Below, one piece after another: positions 26,862-35,485 of a DNA stretch of 64,000 nucleotides. Origin of the DNA: JBNAGF01 sp049801055 (lineage in GTDB: Bacteria; Pseudomonadota; Alphaproteobacteria; Rhodobacterales; Rhodobacteraceae); assembly GCF_049801055.1 (NCBI RefSeq), contig NZ_JBNAGF010000009.1, forward strand, positions 62,001-126,000, written 5' to 3'. Positions within the stretch are counted from its first letter, which is position 1. Each line of letters opens with the position of its first letter. The translations under genes were made by a program, and so were the position numbers. The notes under the pieces are model-generated. The model did not search any database. It saw only the letters and a list, made by a program, of their open reading frames with translations, and was not told the origin of the DNA.

Positions 26862-28168
26862 TGGAGTGGTTCGAGGCGCTTGCCCTGCTTCTTGGTACAA
26901 TCGTTTTCCTCATGGCGATCGGGATGCCGATTGCTCTGGCCTTTCTGGCAGCCAACATCATTGGCGCCTGGGTTTTCATGGGGGGCGACCGCGGGGTGAT
27001 GCAGCTATTGAATAACGGGCTTGGGTCGCTGACAAAATACGCGCTGATGCCGATCCCGTTGTTCCTGCTGATGGGAGAGATCTTTTTCCACACCGGGCTT
27101 GGCGGACGTATGTTCAACGCGATCGACAAGCTATTGGGGCGGCTACCCGGCCGGCTGAGTTATGTCACCGTTCTGGGTGGCACAGGATTTTCAACCCTCT
27201 CGGGGTCTTCGATGGGTTCAACCGCGCTCTTAGGGTCACTTATGGTCCCGGAGATGAGCCGAAGGGGCTACAAATCTCATATGAGCATCGGCCCTATTCT
27301 GGGGACGGGCGGCCTTGCGATCATTATCCCGCCATCGGCCCTCGCTGTTCTTCTGGCCACGCTCGCGCAGATCGATGTGGCGGGTCTTTTGATTGCCGGG
27401 GTGATTCCCGGCCTGATACTTGCTTGTTTCTACATCGGCACGATTTGGTTGCAAACGCGGATCGATCCCGACGCGGCCCCTGCCTATGATGTAGAACCCA
27501 TGTCGCTTGCGTCGAAACTCAAGCTTGTGCTGACCGAGGTGGTCCCGATGGTTGGTGTCATGGTGGTTATCATTGCACTGATGATCCGGGGATTTGTAAC
27601 CCCGTCCGAGGCTGCCGCCTTTGGTGCTCTTGGGGTCATAATCCTTGCGGCACTCTTTCGGTGTCTCAGTTGGGAGGCCTTGAAAAAGTCGGTGACTGGC
27701 GCATTGCGGGTCACGCTGATGGCCTATCTGATCGTTTTTGGATCTGCCACGTTTAGCCAGCTTTTGGCCTTTTCCGGTGCGTCGCGCGGCCTTGTAAATT
27801 GGGCGACGGGTTTTGAACTTGCGCCGCTGGCGATGCTGCTGGTGATGTTTGGGGTGCTGCTTCTATTGGGCATGTTCATGGAGCAGATTTCGATCATGCT
27901 TTTGACAGTGCCGATCTTCTTTCCGCTGGCACAAACGCTCGGCTTTGACCCTATATGGTTTGCGCTCATCATGCTGCTTTCCCTGGAAATCAGCTTTACC
28001 ACTCCACCGTTCGGACTGCTGTTGTTTGTCATGAAAGGCGTAGCCCCGCCCGGAACGACCATGCGGGAAATCTATACGTCGGCCTTTCCGTTTATTTTCT
28101 GCTCCCTCCTGCTGGTTGGATTGCTGATCGCTTTCCCGCAATTGGCCCTTTGGCTGCCGTCAATGTAG
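26861..28168 (+). CDS. TRAP transporter large permease subunit (DctM), first system
   Basis: 435 residues, about twelve hydrophobic segments. The DctM motif region GGTGFSTLSGSSMGSTALLGSLMVPEM near residues 105-130 is a hallmark of the large subunit, as is GLAIIIPPSALAVLL. It carries the substrate across the inner membrane with a sodium gradient. It ends the plus-strand unit; the next gene (GntR) is convergent with a 123-base gap that shows no clear terminator. Confidence 0.93.
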   Translation: MEWFEALALLLGTIVFLMAIGMPIALAFLAANIIGAWVFMGGDRGVMQLLNNGLGSLTKYALMPIPLFLLMGEIFFHTGLGGRMFNAIDKLLGRLPGRLSYVTVLGGTGFSTLSGSSMGSTALLGSLMVPEMSRRGYKSHMSIGPILGTGGLAIIIPPSALAVLLATLAQIDVAGLLIAGVIPGLILACFYIGTIWLQTRIDPDAAPAYDVEPMSLASKLKLVLTEVVPMVGVMVVIIALMIRGFVTPSEAAAFGALGVIILAALFRCLSWEALKKSVTGALRVTLMAYLIVFGSATFSQLLAFSGASRGLVNWATGFELAPLAMLLVMFGVLLLLGMFMEQISIMLLTVPIFFPLAQTLGFDPIWFALIMLLSLEISFTTPPFGLLLFVMKGVAPPGTTMREIYTSAFPFIFCSLLLVGLLIAFPQLALWLPSM

Positions 28169-28291
28169 GCCAGCGATGGCACCGATGTCCCAGTTTCCAG
28201 ATTTTGTTCCCGGGCGCTGTTTCTTCTCCGTTTCCCAGATAAAACCGGACCGCCTGACGCTGCTTTGCCAAGAAACATTCTGCGCGGCGTT

Positions 28292-28957
28292 TCAGCTGTC
28301 CATCTGACTGCTCAGATACTCGCCGGTCCGACGGTAGTGTTCGATCAGATGCCGAGTGGCGTTTTCTGCATCGCGGTCCAGCGCGGCATCCAAGATCTGC
28401 TGGTGCTCGGCGGCGATGTCGCGTTTTTGGTAGCTTGGTCCGATTGCAGCCAGAAACCGATACCGAATGTTCAGGTCATAGAGCTGGGAGCAATATCGTT
28501 GAAGCATTGGCATTTCTGCTTTGGCGAGCAACGCCATGTGAAATGCCTTGTGCGCGGTTTCAAAGGCTGGAGTGCCCTGTTGGCCAGCCTTTTTCATATG
28601 GTGATGGCGCAGAACAAGCCTGTCTTCCCATTCGGCGTCCGAGTTGGCGATAGATGTACGTAAGGCAGTTTCTTCGAGCTTGCAGCGCAGCAGCAGGATT
28701 TCTTCAAAGTTCTCCTTGCTGACGGGTGCCGACCTGAACCCGCGCTGATCGAGCCTCTCCACCAACATATCTGAGGTCAATAGGCTCAATGCTTCGCGTA
28801 CCGGGCTTGCGCCCGTGTTGAGCAGGTTCCTCAATTGCTCGATCTTGAGTTTTTCCCCGGCGGGAAGCTCGCCGGTCAGGATCATCTCGCGAAGTTTGCG
28901 ATAGGCCGCATGCGTGGCTGAGGTTTCCTTGCCCTCGGTGTCAAGCAATGCGTCCAT
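28292..28957 (-). CDS. GntR-family transcriptional regulator (FCD domain)
   Basis: 221 residues. The N-terminal helix-turn-helix reads ILTGELPAGEKLKIEQLRNLL and GASPVREALSLLTSDMLVE, and the FCD ligand domain follows, with the helix LRCKLEETALR and the later His-rich metal-binding segment (AFHMALLAKA). The start is the ATG at 28957; the frame runs on to 29380 but that extension is noncoding in character. FCD regulators sense carboxylic acids and control adjacent catabolic genes. It likely governs the plus-strand FAH-nitroreductase-TRAP operon, perhaps through the palindrome at 29401-29412. Confidence 0.88.
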   Translation of the reverse strand: MDALLDTEGKETSATHAAYRKLREMILTGELPAGEKLKIEQLRNLLNTGASPVREALSLLTSDMLVERLDQRGFRSAPVSKENFEEILLLRCKLEETALRTSIANSDAEWEDRLVLRHHHMKKAGQQGTPAFETAHKAFHMALLAKAEMPMLQRYCSQLYDLNIRYRFLAAIGPSYQKRDIAAEHQQILDAALDRDAENATRHLIEHYRRTGEYLSSQMDS

Positions 28958-29001
28958 TTTATACCGCTCCCTGTTCGTTGCTGAGCAACGTCTTTGTGTT
29001 C

Positions 29002-29388
29002 CTAGCTCAGAGTATTTGTGCCTGTCGACAGCCCGACCGAAAGGTTCAGGGATCCTTCGTTTATCAGCCAGCGCCGCAGAACATAAGAGCGTGCCCCACT
29101 TTGATGCATTGGATCCTTGTCTGCCAAAGCCCGAGCCATTTCGAGACTGTCTGCACGGTATACGATCATGCCAACCCCCTGCATGTGCTCTCCGGTTTCG
29201 TCGGACATTGGCCCGGCAAAGGCCAGTTGCCCCGACCGTTCGAGCTGCGCCTGATAGGCAAGGTGATCTGGCAGCGAAGCCTTCACGTCCTTGGGTGCCT
29301 TGGCCGGCGTACTGAGCGCCACATAAAGCTCCAATGCCAACGCGCCGCGGTTTTTTGCTTCTGATTTGTAATCTGCCCACGCAACCAT
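29002..29388 (-). CDS. YciI-like protein
   Basis: 128 residues. The pattern DHLAYQAQLERSGQLAFAGPM and the later DKDPMHQSGA correspond to the YciI fold, a ferredoxin-like small protein that includes the muconolactone dehalogenase group. GGAG eight bases before ATG 29388 supports this start; the in-frame ATG 33 bases further upstream would place a palindrome inside the gene. It diverges from the FAH-family gene. In aromatic degradation clusters YciI-like proteins assist lactone or dehalogenation steps; whether this one does is unknown. Confidence 0.78.
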   Translation of the reverse strand: MVAWADYKSEAKNRGALALELYVALSTPAKAPKDVKASLPDHLAYQAQLERSGQLAFAGPMSDETGEHMQGVGMIVYRADSLEMARALADKDPMHQSGARSYVLRRWLINEGSLNLSVGLSTGTNTLS

Positions 29389-29400
29389 CGGGTTCTCCAA

Positions 29401-29412
29401 AATATCGATATT
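29401..29412. promoter_or_regulatory. 12-bp perfect palindrome in the divergent promoter, candidate operator
   Basis: AATATCGATATT lies between the divergent YciI-like and FAH-family genes, 13 bases ahead of the YciI start. It is a candidate site for the GntR/FCD regulator at 28292-28957. No binding evidence can be read from sequence. Confidence 0.45.
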
Positions 29413-29470
29413 ATTTGACATAGATCAAAATAGTCGGCAAAAATCAAGCAGACTGACAAGGGTTGCTAAC

Positions 29471-30355
29471 ATGAAATACTTGGTGGGCGAGACACCGGAA
29501 GGCACTGCGGTATTCGTCGTCAATGGAGAAAATGCAGTAAATATAACGGCTTTGGATTCTGCTGTCGGGCCCGATCTCATGGGGCTGATAGAAAATCCGG
29601 CACTATCCGACTCGCTGTCCGACAAGATCTCGTCTGCTGACAGCGTGCCAGTATCGACCATCACACCGGCGTTGCCCGTGGCCTCTCCCGGTACGATCAT
29701 CTGTATGGGTCTGAATTACACCGACCATATCAAAGAAGGCGGGTATGACATCCCCGAGTATCCGGCTCTGTTCATGCGCGGAAAGAACTCGATCATGGCA
29801 GCGGGACAGCCAATGGTGCGTCCGGCCTGCTCGGAACAGCTCGATTACGAAGCCGAACTGATGCTGATCGTCGGCAAAAGGGGGCGTCATATTTCTGAGG
29901 ATGACGCGTTGGACTACGTGTTCGGCTACACGGTGTTCAACGATGGATCGGTGCGGGATTATCAACGCAAGACGATTCAGTGGACGCCGGGAAAGAACTT
30001 TGATGACACGGGCGCGATAGGGCCTTTCACGGTAACACCGGGCGACCTGCCAGAAGGCGCATCGGGCCTGAAGATCGAAAGCCGCGTGGGCGACGAGATC
30101 CTGCAAAGCTCAAACACGGCGAACATGATCTGGGGCGTGCGCAAGCTGGTGGCGACGATTTCCGAGTATACGACGCTTGAGCCTGGCGATCTGATTGCCC
30201 TCGGGACGCCTCCTGGCGTGGGCCATGCCAAAAAGCCGAACCCGCGCTGGCTGAAACCCGGCGAGACCATCGAGATCGAAATCGAAGGCATCGGCATCTG
30301 CGCCAGCCCAGTAATCGATGAAAAGGACGCTAAATCGCGGGTGGCTGCAGCATGA
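29471..30355 (+). CDS. Fumarylacetoacetate hydrolase-family protein
   Basis: 294 residues. A short N-terminal domain is followed by the FAH catalytic domain, beginning CMGLNYTDHIKEGG near residue 77. Metal ligands are visible as the Glu pair in LDYEAELMLIVG and the Asp in FNDGSVRDYQ. GTPPGVGHAKKP marks the C-terminal part. Family members hydrolyse C-C bonds of ring-cleavage products, hydrate or decarboxylate 2-oxo acids. The stop overlaps the nitroreductase start by four bases. Neighbouring ring-cleavage dioxygenase makes a role in aromatic degradation likely. Confidence 0.9.
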   Translation: MKYLVGETPEGTAVFVVNGENAVNITALDSAVGPDLMGLIENPALSDSLSDKISSADSVPVSTITPALPVASPGTIICMGLNYTDHIKEGGYDIPEYPALFMRGKNSIMAAGQPMVRPACSEQLDYEAELMLIVGKRGRHISEDDALDYVFGYTVFNDGSVRDYQRKTIQWTPGKNFDDTGAIGPFTVTPGDLPEGASGLKIESRVGDEILQSSNTANMIWGVRKLVATISEYTTLEPGDLIALGTPPGVGHAKKPNPRWLKPGETIEIEIEGIGICASPVIDEKDAKSRVAAA

Positions 30356-31017
30356 GCGCTCCGACAGGCTCAGAACTGGAAGCGCTTCGTGCCAAGGCGC
30401 AGCAGGATCATCGCGATCTGAGAAAGCGTATTCCGCGCTTGTCCGACGATGCGATCGCCCTGATCCTGCGGGAGTCGAGATCGCATTATGCATGGACGGA
30501 CAAGCCGGTGTCGGATGAGTTGCTGCACGAGATCTACGACATCACAATCAACGGTGCGACTAGCATGAACACGCTACCCGCACGGTTTGTTTTTGTGAAA
30601 AGCGGCGAGGGAAAGGCCCGACTTGCGAAATCTCTGAAACCCAAGAACGTGTCAAAGATGATGGATGCTCCGGTCACGGCGATCATTGCGCATGACCTGG
30701 ATTTCTGGAAGGAACTGCCGTTTTTGTTCCCGCACGAAGATCGCCGCCACCTGTTCGAGAACAAGCCTGAATATGTGGAAAATACAGCCTTTCGCAATGG
30801 CACGTTGCAAGGCGCATACTTCATGATTGCTGCTCGCGCGGTCGGGCTGGACGTCGGCGCAATGTCAGGGTTCTCGAACCAGATCGTCGACGAAGAGTTC
30901 TTTGCGGGTACGACACTGAGATCAAATTTTCTGTGCAACCTCGGATATGCGGATGAGACCGGATTGTTTCAAAAGCTGCCGCGCTTTCCGTTCGACAAAG
31001 TGTGTTCCTACGCCTGA
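30352..31017 (+). CDS. Nitroreductase-family protein, RutE/malonic semialdehyde reductase-like
   Basis: 221 residues. The N-terminal RSHYAWTDKPVSDELLHEIYD and central MNTLPARFVFVKS, then LQGAYFMIAARAVGLDVGAMSGF and SNFLCNLGYAD resemble RutE and related flavin reductases. These bind FMN and reduce semialdehydes, enals or nitro groups with NAD(P)H. Other rut genes are absent, so pyrimidine breakdown is not implied. It overlaps the FAH gene by four bases and is followed by the OsmC-like gene after 12 bases. The substrate is unknown. Confidence 0.87.
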   Translation: MSAPTGSELEALRAKAQQDHRDLRKRIPRLSDDAIALILRESRSHYAWTDKPVSDELLHEIYDITINGATSMNTLPARFVFVKSGEGKARLAKSLKPKNVSKMMDAPVTAIIAHDLDFWKELPFLFPHEDRRHLFENKPEYVENTAFRNGTLQGAYFMIAARAVGLDVGAMSGFSNQIVDEEFFAGTTLRSNFLCNLGYADETGLFQKLPRFPFDKVCSYA

Positions 31018-31029
31018 GGAGGCAACGCA

Positions 31030-31488
31030 GTGGCCATCAAGATGAAATCGGTTGTTACCTATCGAACGACCGCGCAATGCCCGACACACTCACGAACGGA
31101 AATCCCGGTCCGCGATCTGAATGTCGTCATAGACGAACCGATAGATCGGGGCGGCACTAATCTGGGACCTGCACCTACCGAAGCGGCAATGACCGCACTA
31201 ATCGCGTGTACCAATGTGATCGGACACAAGAATGCACATCGATTGGGCGTGGATCTCGGCAGTGTCACAATCGACGCTGACTGCAAGTTCGACCGCCGCG
31301 GTGTCCTGATGCAAGAAGAGATCGACCTGCCATTTCCTGAAATCACACTCACGGTTCGATGTGACACGCGCGCCAGTCGGGAGGATCTGGCGCGCGTGGG
31401 ACGGGAAACAGCCAAATACTGCGCCATCGCAAAATTGTTCGAAGCGGCAGGCACGAACCTGACCGTCAACTGGGTCAAGGCAAACTAA
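31030..31488 (+). CDS. OsmC-family peroxiredoxin-like protein
   Basis: 152 residues with a GTG start at 31030 preceded by GAGGAGG. The two redox cysteines of the OsmC family are visible: ALIACTNVIGHKNA and AKYCAIAKLF. The fold reduces organic hydroperoxides. Inside a catabolic operon it may protect a flavoenzyme or dioxygenase, or repair peroxides made during turnover; that is inferred only from position. Confidence 0.85.
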   Translation: MAIKMKSVVTYRTTAQCPTHSRTEIPVRDLNVVIDEPIDRGGTNLGPAPTEAAMTALIACTNVIGHKNAHRLGVDLGSVTIDADCKFDRRGVLMQEEIDLPFPEITLTVRCDTRASREDLARVGRETAKYCAIAKLFEAAGTNLTVNWVKAN

Positions 31489-31524
31489 ACGGACAAAAGA
31501 CCCGACTTTCTGGGAGGAGAGATC

Positions 31525-32598
31525 ATGAAAAACTGGACCAAAGGCAGCTTGTTGGGCGCCGCGCTGGCAACGGTGATGGCTATGCCTGCGGCGGCCGAAG
31601 AGACGATCAATGCTGTCGTGATTGATGGTTATCCGGATCGCGCATTGTGGGTGAAGGAGTTCACGAACTTCTTCATCCCGGAAGTGGACAAGCGCCTCGC
31701 CGAAGCAGGAAATTTCAAGATGAGCTGGCAAGAGAACTACGGCGGTTCCATCGTCAAGCCCAAGGGCGTTCTCGAAGGCATCCAGCTTGGCCTCGGTGAT
31801 ATCGGTATTGTCACAACGATCTTCCACTCGTCCAAGCTGCCCAGCCAGGGTATCTCCGGCTCGACTCCATTTGTCTCGGCAGATGCGCGGGCGGTAGCAA
31901 AGGCCGTTGACGAGATTGCGCGTGAATTCCCTGCCATGCAGAACGAGTTCGCTGCGCAGAACCAAGTCTATCTGGCAACCGGTGTTGTTCTGGATACTTA
32001 TCAGGTGTTTTGCTCAAAGCCGGTGGAATCTGTGGCCGATCTGGAAGGCCGCAAGATCGCCGGAGCCGGTCTCAACCTGCGATACCTGGAAGGCATCAAG
32101 GACGCCGCAGGAGTTCGCGGTGGCCTCACCGATTTCTACAACATGGTTCAAACCGGGCTGGTTGACTGTGTGATGATCTGGCCGGAAGCATCCAAGACCT
32201 TCAAGATCGCCGAAGTTGCACCCTACATGCTCAAAGCCGATCTCGGCGCGGTCAATTCCAAAACAATTACCGTGAATGCTGACTATTGGGCCGGTCTGCC
32301 GGCTGAGGTCAAGGATGTGCTCAAAGCGGTCGCCATCGACTATCGCGATCACGTTGCCGGAATTGCAATGGATCGCGCGGACGCGTCGCGTGATGCCTAT
32401 GTCGAAGCAGGCGGCACTATTGTCGAACTCTCTGACGAGGACCGTGCGGCATGGGCGGCTGCAATGCCCAACGTAGCTCAGGAATGGGCAGCAACACTCA
32501 ACGAAAAAGGCGAGCAGGGCACCGAGATGCTTGCCGCTTATCTGGGAAAGCTCAACGATGCCGGCTTCACAGGCATGCGTGACTGGACTGCCGAATAA
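31525..32598 (+). CDS. TRAP transporter substrate-binding protein (DctP family), second system
   Basis: 357 residues with a signal peptide (core around residues 8-22, likely cleaved after AAA/AE). VADLEGRKIAGAG and GLVDCVMIWPEA are positioned like the conserved DctP segments. It differs in sequence from the first TRAP binding protein at 25284, so the two systems recognise different acids. GGGAGGAG precedes the ATG. Placement inside the FAH-nitroreductase-dioxygenase operon suggests that it imports that pathway's aromatic or acid substrate. Confidence 0.9.
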   Translation: MKNWTKGSLLGAALATVMAMPAAAEETINAVVIDGYPDRALWVKEFTNFFIPEVDKRLAEAGNFKMSWQENYGGSIVKPKGVLEGIQLGLGDIGIVTTIFHSSKLPSQGISGSTPFVSADARAVAKAVDEIAREFPAMQNEFAAQNQVYLATGVVLDTYQVFCSKPVESVADLEGRKIAGAGLNLRYLEGIKDAAGVRGGLTDFYNMVQTGLVDCVMIWPEASKTFKIAEVAPYMLKADLGAVNSKTITVNADYWAGLPAEVKDVLKAVAIDYRDHVAGIAMDRADASRDAYVEAGGTIVELSDEDRAAWAAAMPNVAQEWAATLNEKGEQGTEMLAAYLGKLNDAGFTGMRDWTAE

Positions 32599-32627
32599 CG
32601 GACCGGCGATCCGGGGGAGGGGCCTAT

Positions 32628-33179
32628 ATGCTGAAGTCCGCTGTTGATGTCCTGTCGCGGGTCGCCAATGCACTCGCAATCGCCGCCAACGCAATGGGCA
32701 CGCTCGTCGTGCTGGCGTTGGTGGTCATTCTGAACGTTGACGTCATCGCCCGGGGTCTGTTTTCGGCACCGCTGCGAGGCACCTACGAAATGGTGCAGTT
32801 TTCCGTTGTGATGATCGTTTTCCTGCAGCTTGCAGACGTGGTTCGGGTAGATCGACTAACCAGATCCGATGGCTTCCTAAACCTGATGTATCACCGCCGA
32901 CCGGGCATGACGACAAACCTCAGGCGCCTCATCAATGCAATCTCTGCAATCTTTATGGCCCTTATCGCGTATGTGACATTCCCCGAATTCCTGCACATGT
33001 GGAAAACGCAGGACTACTTTGGGGTACCCGGTCTCTTCACCTTACCTTGGTGGCCGGTCAAGCTTGTGATCGCGTTTGGCACCGCGCTTGCGAGCGTGAT
33101 CTTTCTGCTCAAGGTCATCAGAGCACAAGACCGCCCGCAACTGGTCCGCGCCCCTGAACATGATGAGGCCGCCAAATGA
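32628..33179 (+). CDS. TRAP transporter small permease subunit (DctQ), second system
   Basis: 183 residues with four hydrophobic segments, beginning near residue 20 (NAMGTLVVLALVVILNVDVIARG, interrupted by the typical charged turn). GGGAGG precedes the ATG. The gene overlaps the large permease start by four bases. It is a standard DctQ without unusual parts. Confidence 0.87.
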   Translation: MLKSAVDVLSRVANALAIAANAMGTLVVLALVVILNVDVIARGLFSAPLRGTYEMVQFSVVMIVFLQLADVVRVDRLTRSDGFLNLMYHRRPGMTTNLRRLINAISAIFMALIAYVTFPEFLHMWKTQDYFGVPGLFTLPWWPVKLVIAFGTALASVIFLLKVIRAQDRPQLVRAPEHDEAAK

Positions 33180-34480
33180 CGCCAATCGAGATCGGCCTGA
33201 TCTCGGTCGTCGCCATCGTCATATTGATCTACGCCGGCCTCTATATCCCGGTAGCCCTTGGCGTTGTCTCGTTCGTTTCGATCTGGCTGATGCGAGACAA
33301 TTTCACCCTCGCGCTGAACCTGCTCAAGGTTGCCGTTGGCGACAGCGCGATGGAATACAGCTTTGCCACGATACCCCTGTTCACATTCATGGGGCTCATT
33401 GTCTCAAAGGCCGGGCTTGGGCGAGACATCTACGAAGTCATGACGATGCGATTTCGAAAGGTCAAAGGCGGGATCGGCATGGCGACTGTCGGTGCAAATG
33501 CGGTTTTCGCGGCGGTAACAGGATCATCAATCGCCTCCGCATCTGTGTTTACCAAGGTATCAGTGCCCCAGATGATGGCACAGGACTACAACCCGCGGTT
33601 TGCGGTTGGCGTTGTGGCTGGCTCTTCTGTTCTGGGAATGATCATCCCACCCTCGGCCATGTTAATAATCTATTCCTTTGTGGCGGAACAGTCTGTGGGC
33701 GACATGTTTCTGGCCGGGGTCATTCCCGGCATCATGCTGGCCATCGCCTATGTCGGCGCAATCTGGCTGATGGGCCGTTTCACCCCTGCATTTGTCGGCG
33801 GCCGGGTGGTCGCAGAGAGTGAATGGATGTCCGGCCGCGAGGTTGCATCAAAGACGCTTCCCACGGTGTTCATAATTACCGTTGTTCTTGGCGGAATTTA
33901 TACCGGCTGGCTAACCGCGGTTGAGGCAGGTGCAGCCGGCGCGATGGTTGCTCTTGTTATTGCGATACTTCGAAAATCCATGTCGCCGAAAGCATTCTGG
34001 GATGCCCTTCTTGAGACCGGGCACATCACTGCTGCAATTCTGTTTCTGATTACTGCGGCTTCGATTTACAGCCGAATGCTGGGTCTGGCCGGCCTGCCGA
34101 ACCAGTTGCAGGACATACTCGCGGGCAATTCTGCATCGTTCTGGACGATCATGCTGCTCTACGTTCTGCTGATGCTGTTTCTGGGCACGCTTCTGGATAC
34201 GGCCTCGATTATTCTGATCGTTGTTCCGCTGTTCTTGCCAATGGCTGAGGCGTTGGATATGTCTTTAATCTGGTTCGGCATTATCACTGTTGTAGGGGCC
34301 GAAATCGGACTTTTGACGCCGCCCCTCGGTATTTCCTGTTTTGTCATCAAATCCACGATCAACGACGATCGCATATCTCTAAAGGACGTGTTCATGGGCG
34401 CGTTGCCGTTTGCGTTGGTCATGCTGATTGTCCTGTTTATCCTGATCGAATTTCCGATCCTTAGCCTTGCCCTGATCTGA
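33176..34480 (+). CDS. TRAP transporter large permease subunit (DctM), second system
   Basis: 434 residues with about twelve hydrophobic segments. The DctM signature region VGANAVFAAVTGSSIASASVF, and GMIIPPSAMLIIYS, are present. It forms the translocation pathway with the preceding DctQ. The intradiol dioxygenase starts ten bases after its stop, so transporter and enzyme are on the same message. Confidence 0.93.
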   Translation: MTPIEIGLISVVAIVILIYAGLYIPVALGVVSFVSIWLMRDNFTLALNLLKVAVGDSAMEYSFATIPLFTFMGLIVSKAGLGRDIYEVMTMRFRKVKGGIGMATVGANAVFAAVTGSSIASASVFTKVSVPQMMAQDYNPRFAVGVVAGSSVLGMIIPPSAMLIIYSFVAEQSVGDMFLAGVIPGIMLAIAYVGAIWLMGRFTPAFVGGRVVAESEWMSGREVASKTLPTVFIITVVLGGIYTGWLTAVEAGAAGAMVALVIAILRKSMSPKAFWDALLETGHITAAILFLITAASIYSRMLGLAGLPNQLQDILAGNSASFWTIMLLYVLLMLFLGTLLDTASIILIVVPLFLPMAEALDMSLIWFGIITVVGAEIGLLTPPLGISCFVIKSTINDDRISLKDVFMGALPFALVMLIVLFILIEFPILSLALI

Positions 34481-34490
34481 GGAAGTCAAG

Positions 34491-35357
34491 ATGCGCACAG
34501 TCACCAAGGACAATATCACCGACGTTTTCATGGGATACCTTTCCACGGATACAGATCCCCGAATGCGCGAGGTCATGGAGTCTCTGGTCAGGCACCTGCA
34601 CGACTTCGCCCGCGAAACCAATTTGACACATGATGAATGGCGCGCTGGAATCTCGTTTCTCGAAGGTTGCGCCGCTGTCGAAACCGAAGACAGGCACGAG
34701 TTTGTTTTGGCATCAGATGTGCTGGGTCTGTCATCACTCGTAGATATGATCCATTCCAGCCCTGAGGCCACGAGCTCTTCGGTTCTCGGGCCCTTTCATG
34801 TATCGGGCGCGCCTCCGTTGCCCATCGGCGGAGACATGAAACGGCATTATGGCGGGCCTATTTTACTAGCCGAAGGTGTCATCAAGGACACTGACGGAAA
34901 CCCCATTGCCGGGGCCGAACTCGACATCTGGCAGACGGCTCCGAACGGGCTCTATGCCAGCCAGGATGAAGAGCAGGACACCTACTCGTTTCACGGATTG
35001 ATGACAGTCGGAGATGATGGCCGTTATGCCTTCACAACCGTCAAGCCTGTTGAATACACCGTGCCGTCCGATGGGCCAGTTGGTGATATCCTGAGAGCAT
35101 GTGGCCGTCATCCCTGGCGGCCGTCGCATCTCCACTACATCGTCAAGGCGCCCGGATACCGGACCCTCGTGACCGAGATCTTCCCAGACGATGACCCATA
35201 CCTTGACGAAGATACCGTGTTTGGCGTTCGGGACGATCTGGTGATGACCTATGTTGAACGGCCGGCGTCCGATTTTCCGGCTGGCATGGAGCTATCGGGC
35301 AAGATCAAAGAATCCTACCTGTACGTGAAGTTCGACGTGACACTCGCCAAAGCCTGA
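34491..35357 (+). CDS. Intradiol ring-cleavage dioxygenase (hydroxyquinol 1,2-dioxygenase-like)
   Basis: 288 residues. An N-terminal helical dimerisation domain (about 1-100) precedes the iron site. The four Fe(III) ligands are readable: the Tyr in PNGLYAS, the Tyr in KPVEYTVP, and the two His in RPSHLHYIV. LGPFHVSGAPPLP is the usual lead-in to the catalytic barrel. Size and wording are closest to hydroxyquinol or catechol 1,2-dioxygenases, which cleave between adjacent hydroxyls to give muconate or maleylacetate. It is the last gene of the operon. No maleylacetate reductase is in the window. Confidence 0.9.
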   Translation: MRTVTKDNITDVFMGYLSTDTDPRMREVMESLVRHLHDFARETNLTHDEWRAGISFLEGCAAVETEDRHEFVLASDVLGLSSLVDMIHSSPEATSSSVLGPFHVSGAPPLPIGGDMKRHYGGPILLAEGVIKDTDGNPIAGAELDIWQTAPNGLYASQDEEQDTYSFHGLMTVGDDGRYAFTTVKPVEYTVPSDGPVGDILRACGRHPWRPSHLHYIVKAPGYRTLVTEIFPDDDPYLDEDTVFGVRDDLVMTYVERPASDFPAGMELSGKIKESYLYVKFDVTLAKA

Positions 35358-35485
35358 AAGCCTGCGATACCGCCCGCGGCGATCCCCGAATGTAAAATGG
35401 CTCCGTGACCCGCAATCTGGTGTTGGTTTGGTCGAGCAGCGAGATTGGGCTGTTGTTCCGATAGGTTGAACCTGACGGGTGTCCG

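Noticed and set aside
28958..29380. N-terminal extension of the GntR/FCD regulator
   Set aside because: It overlaps the YciI-like gene in another frame and adds 141 residues of Arg/Gly-rich sequence unlike any GntR protein.
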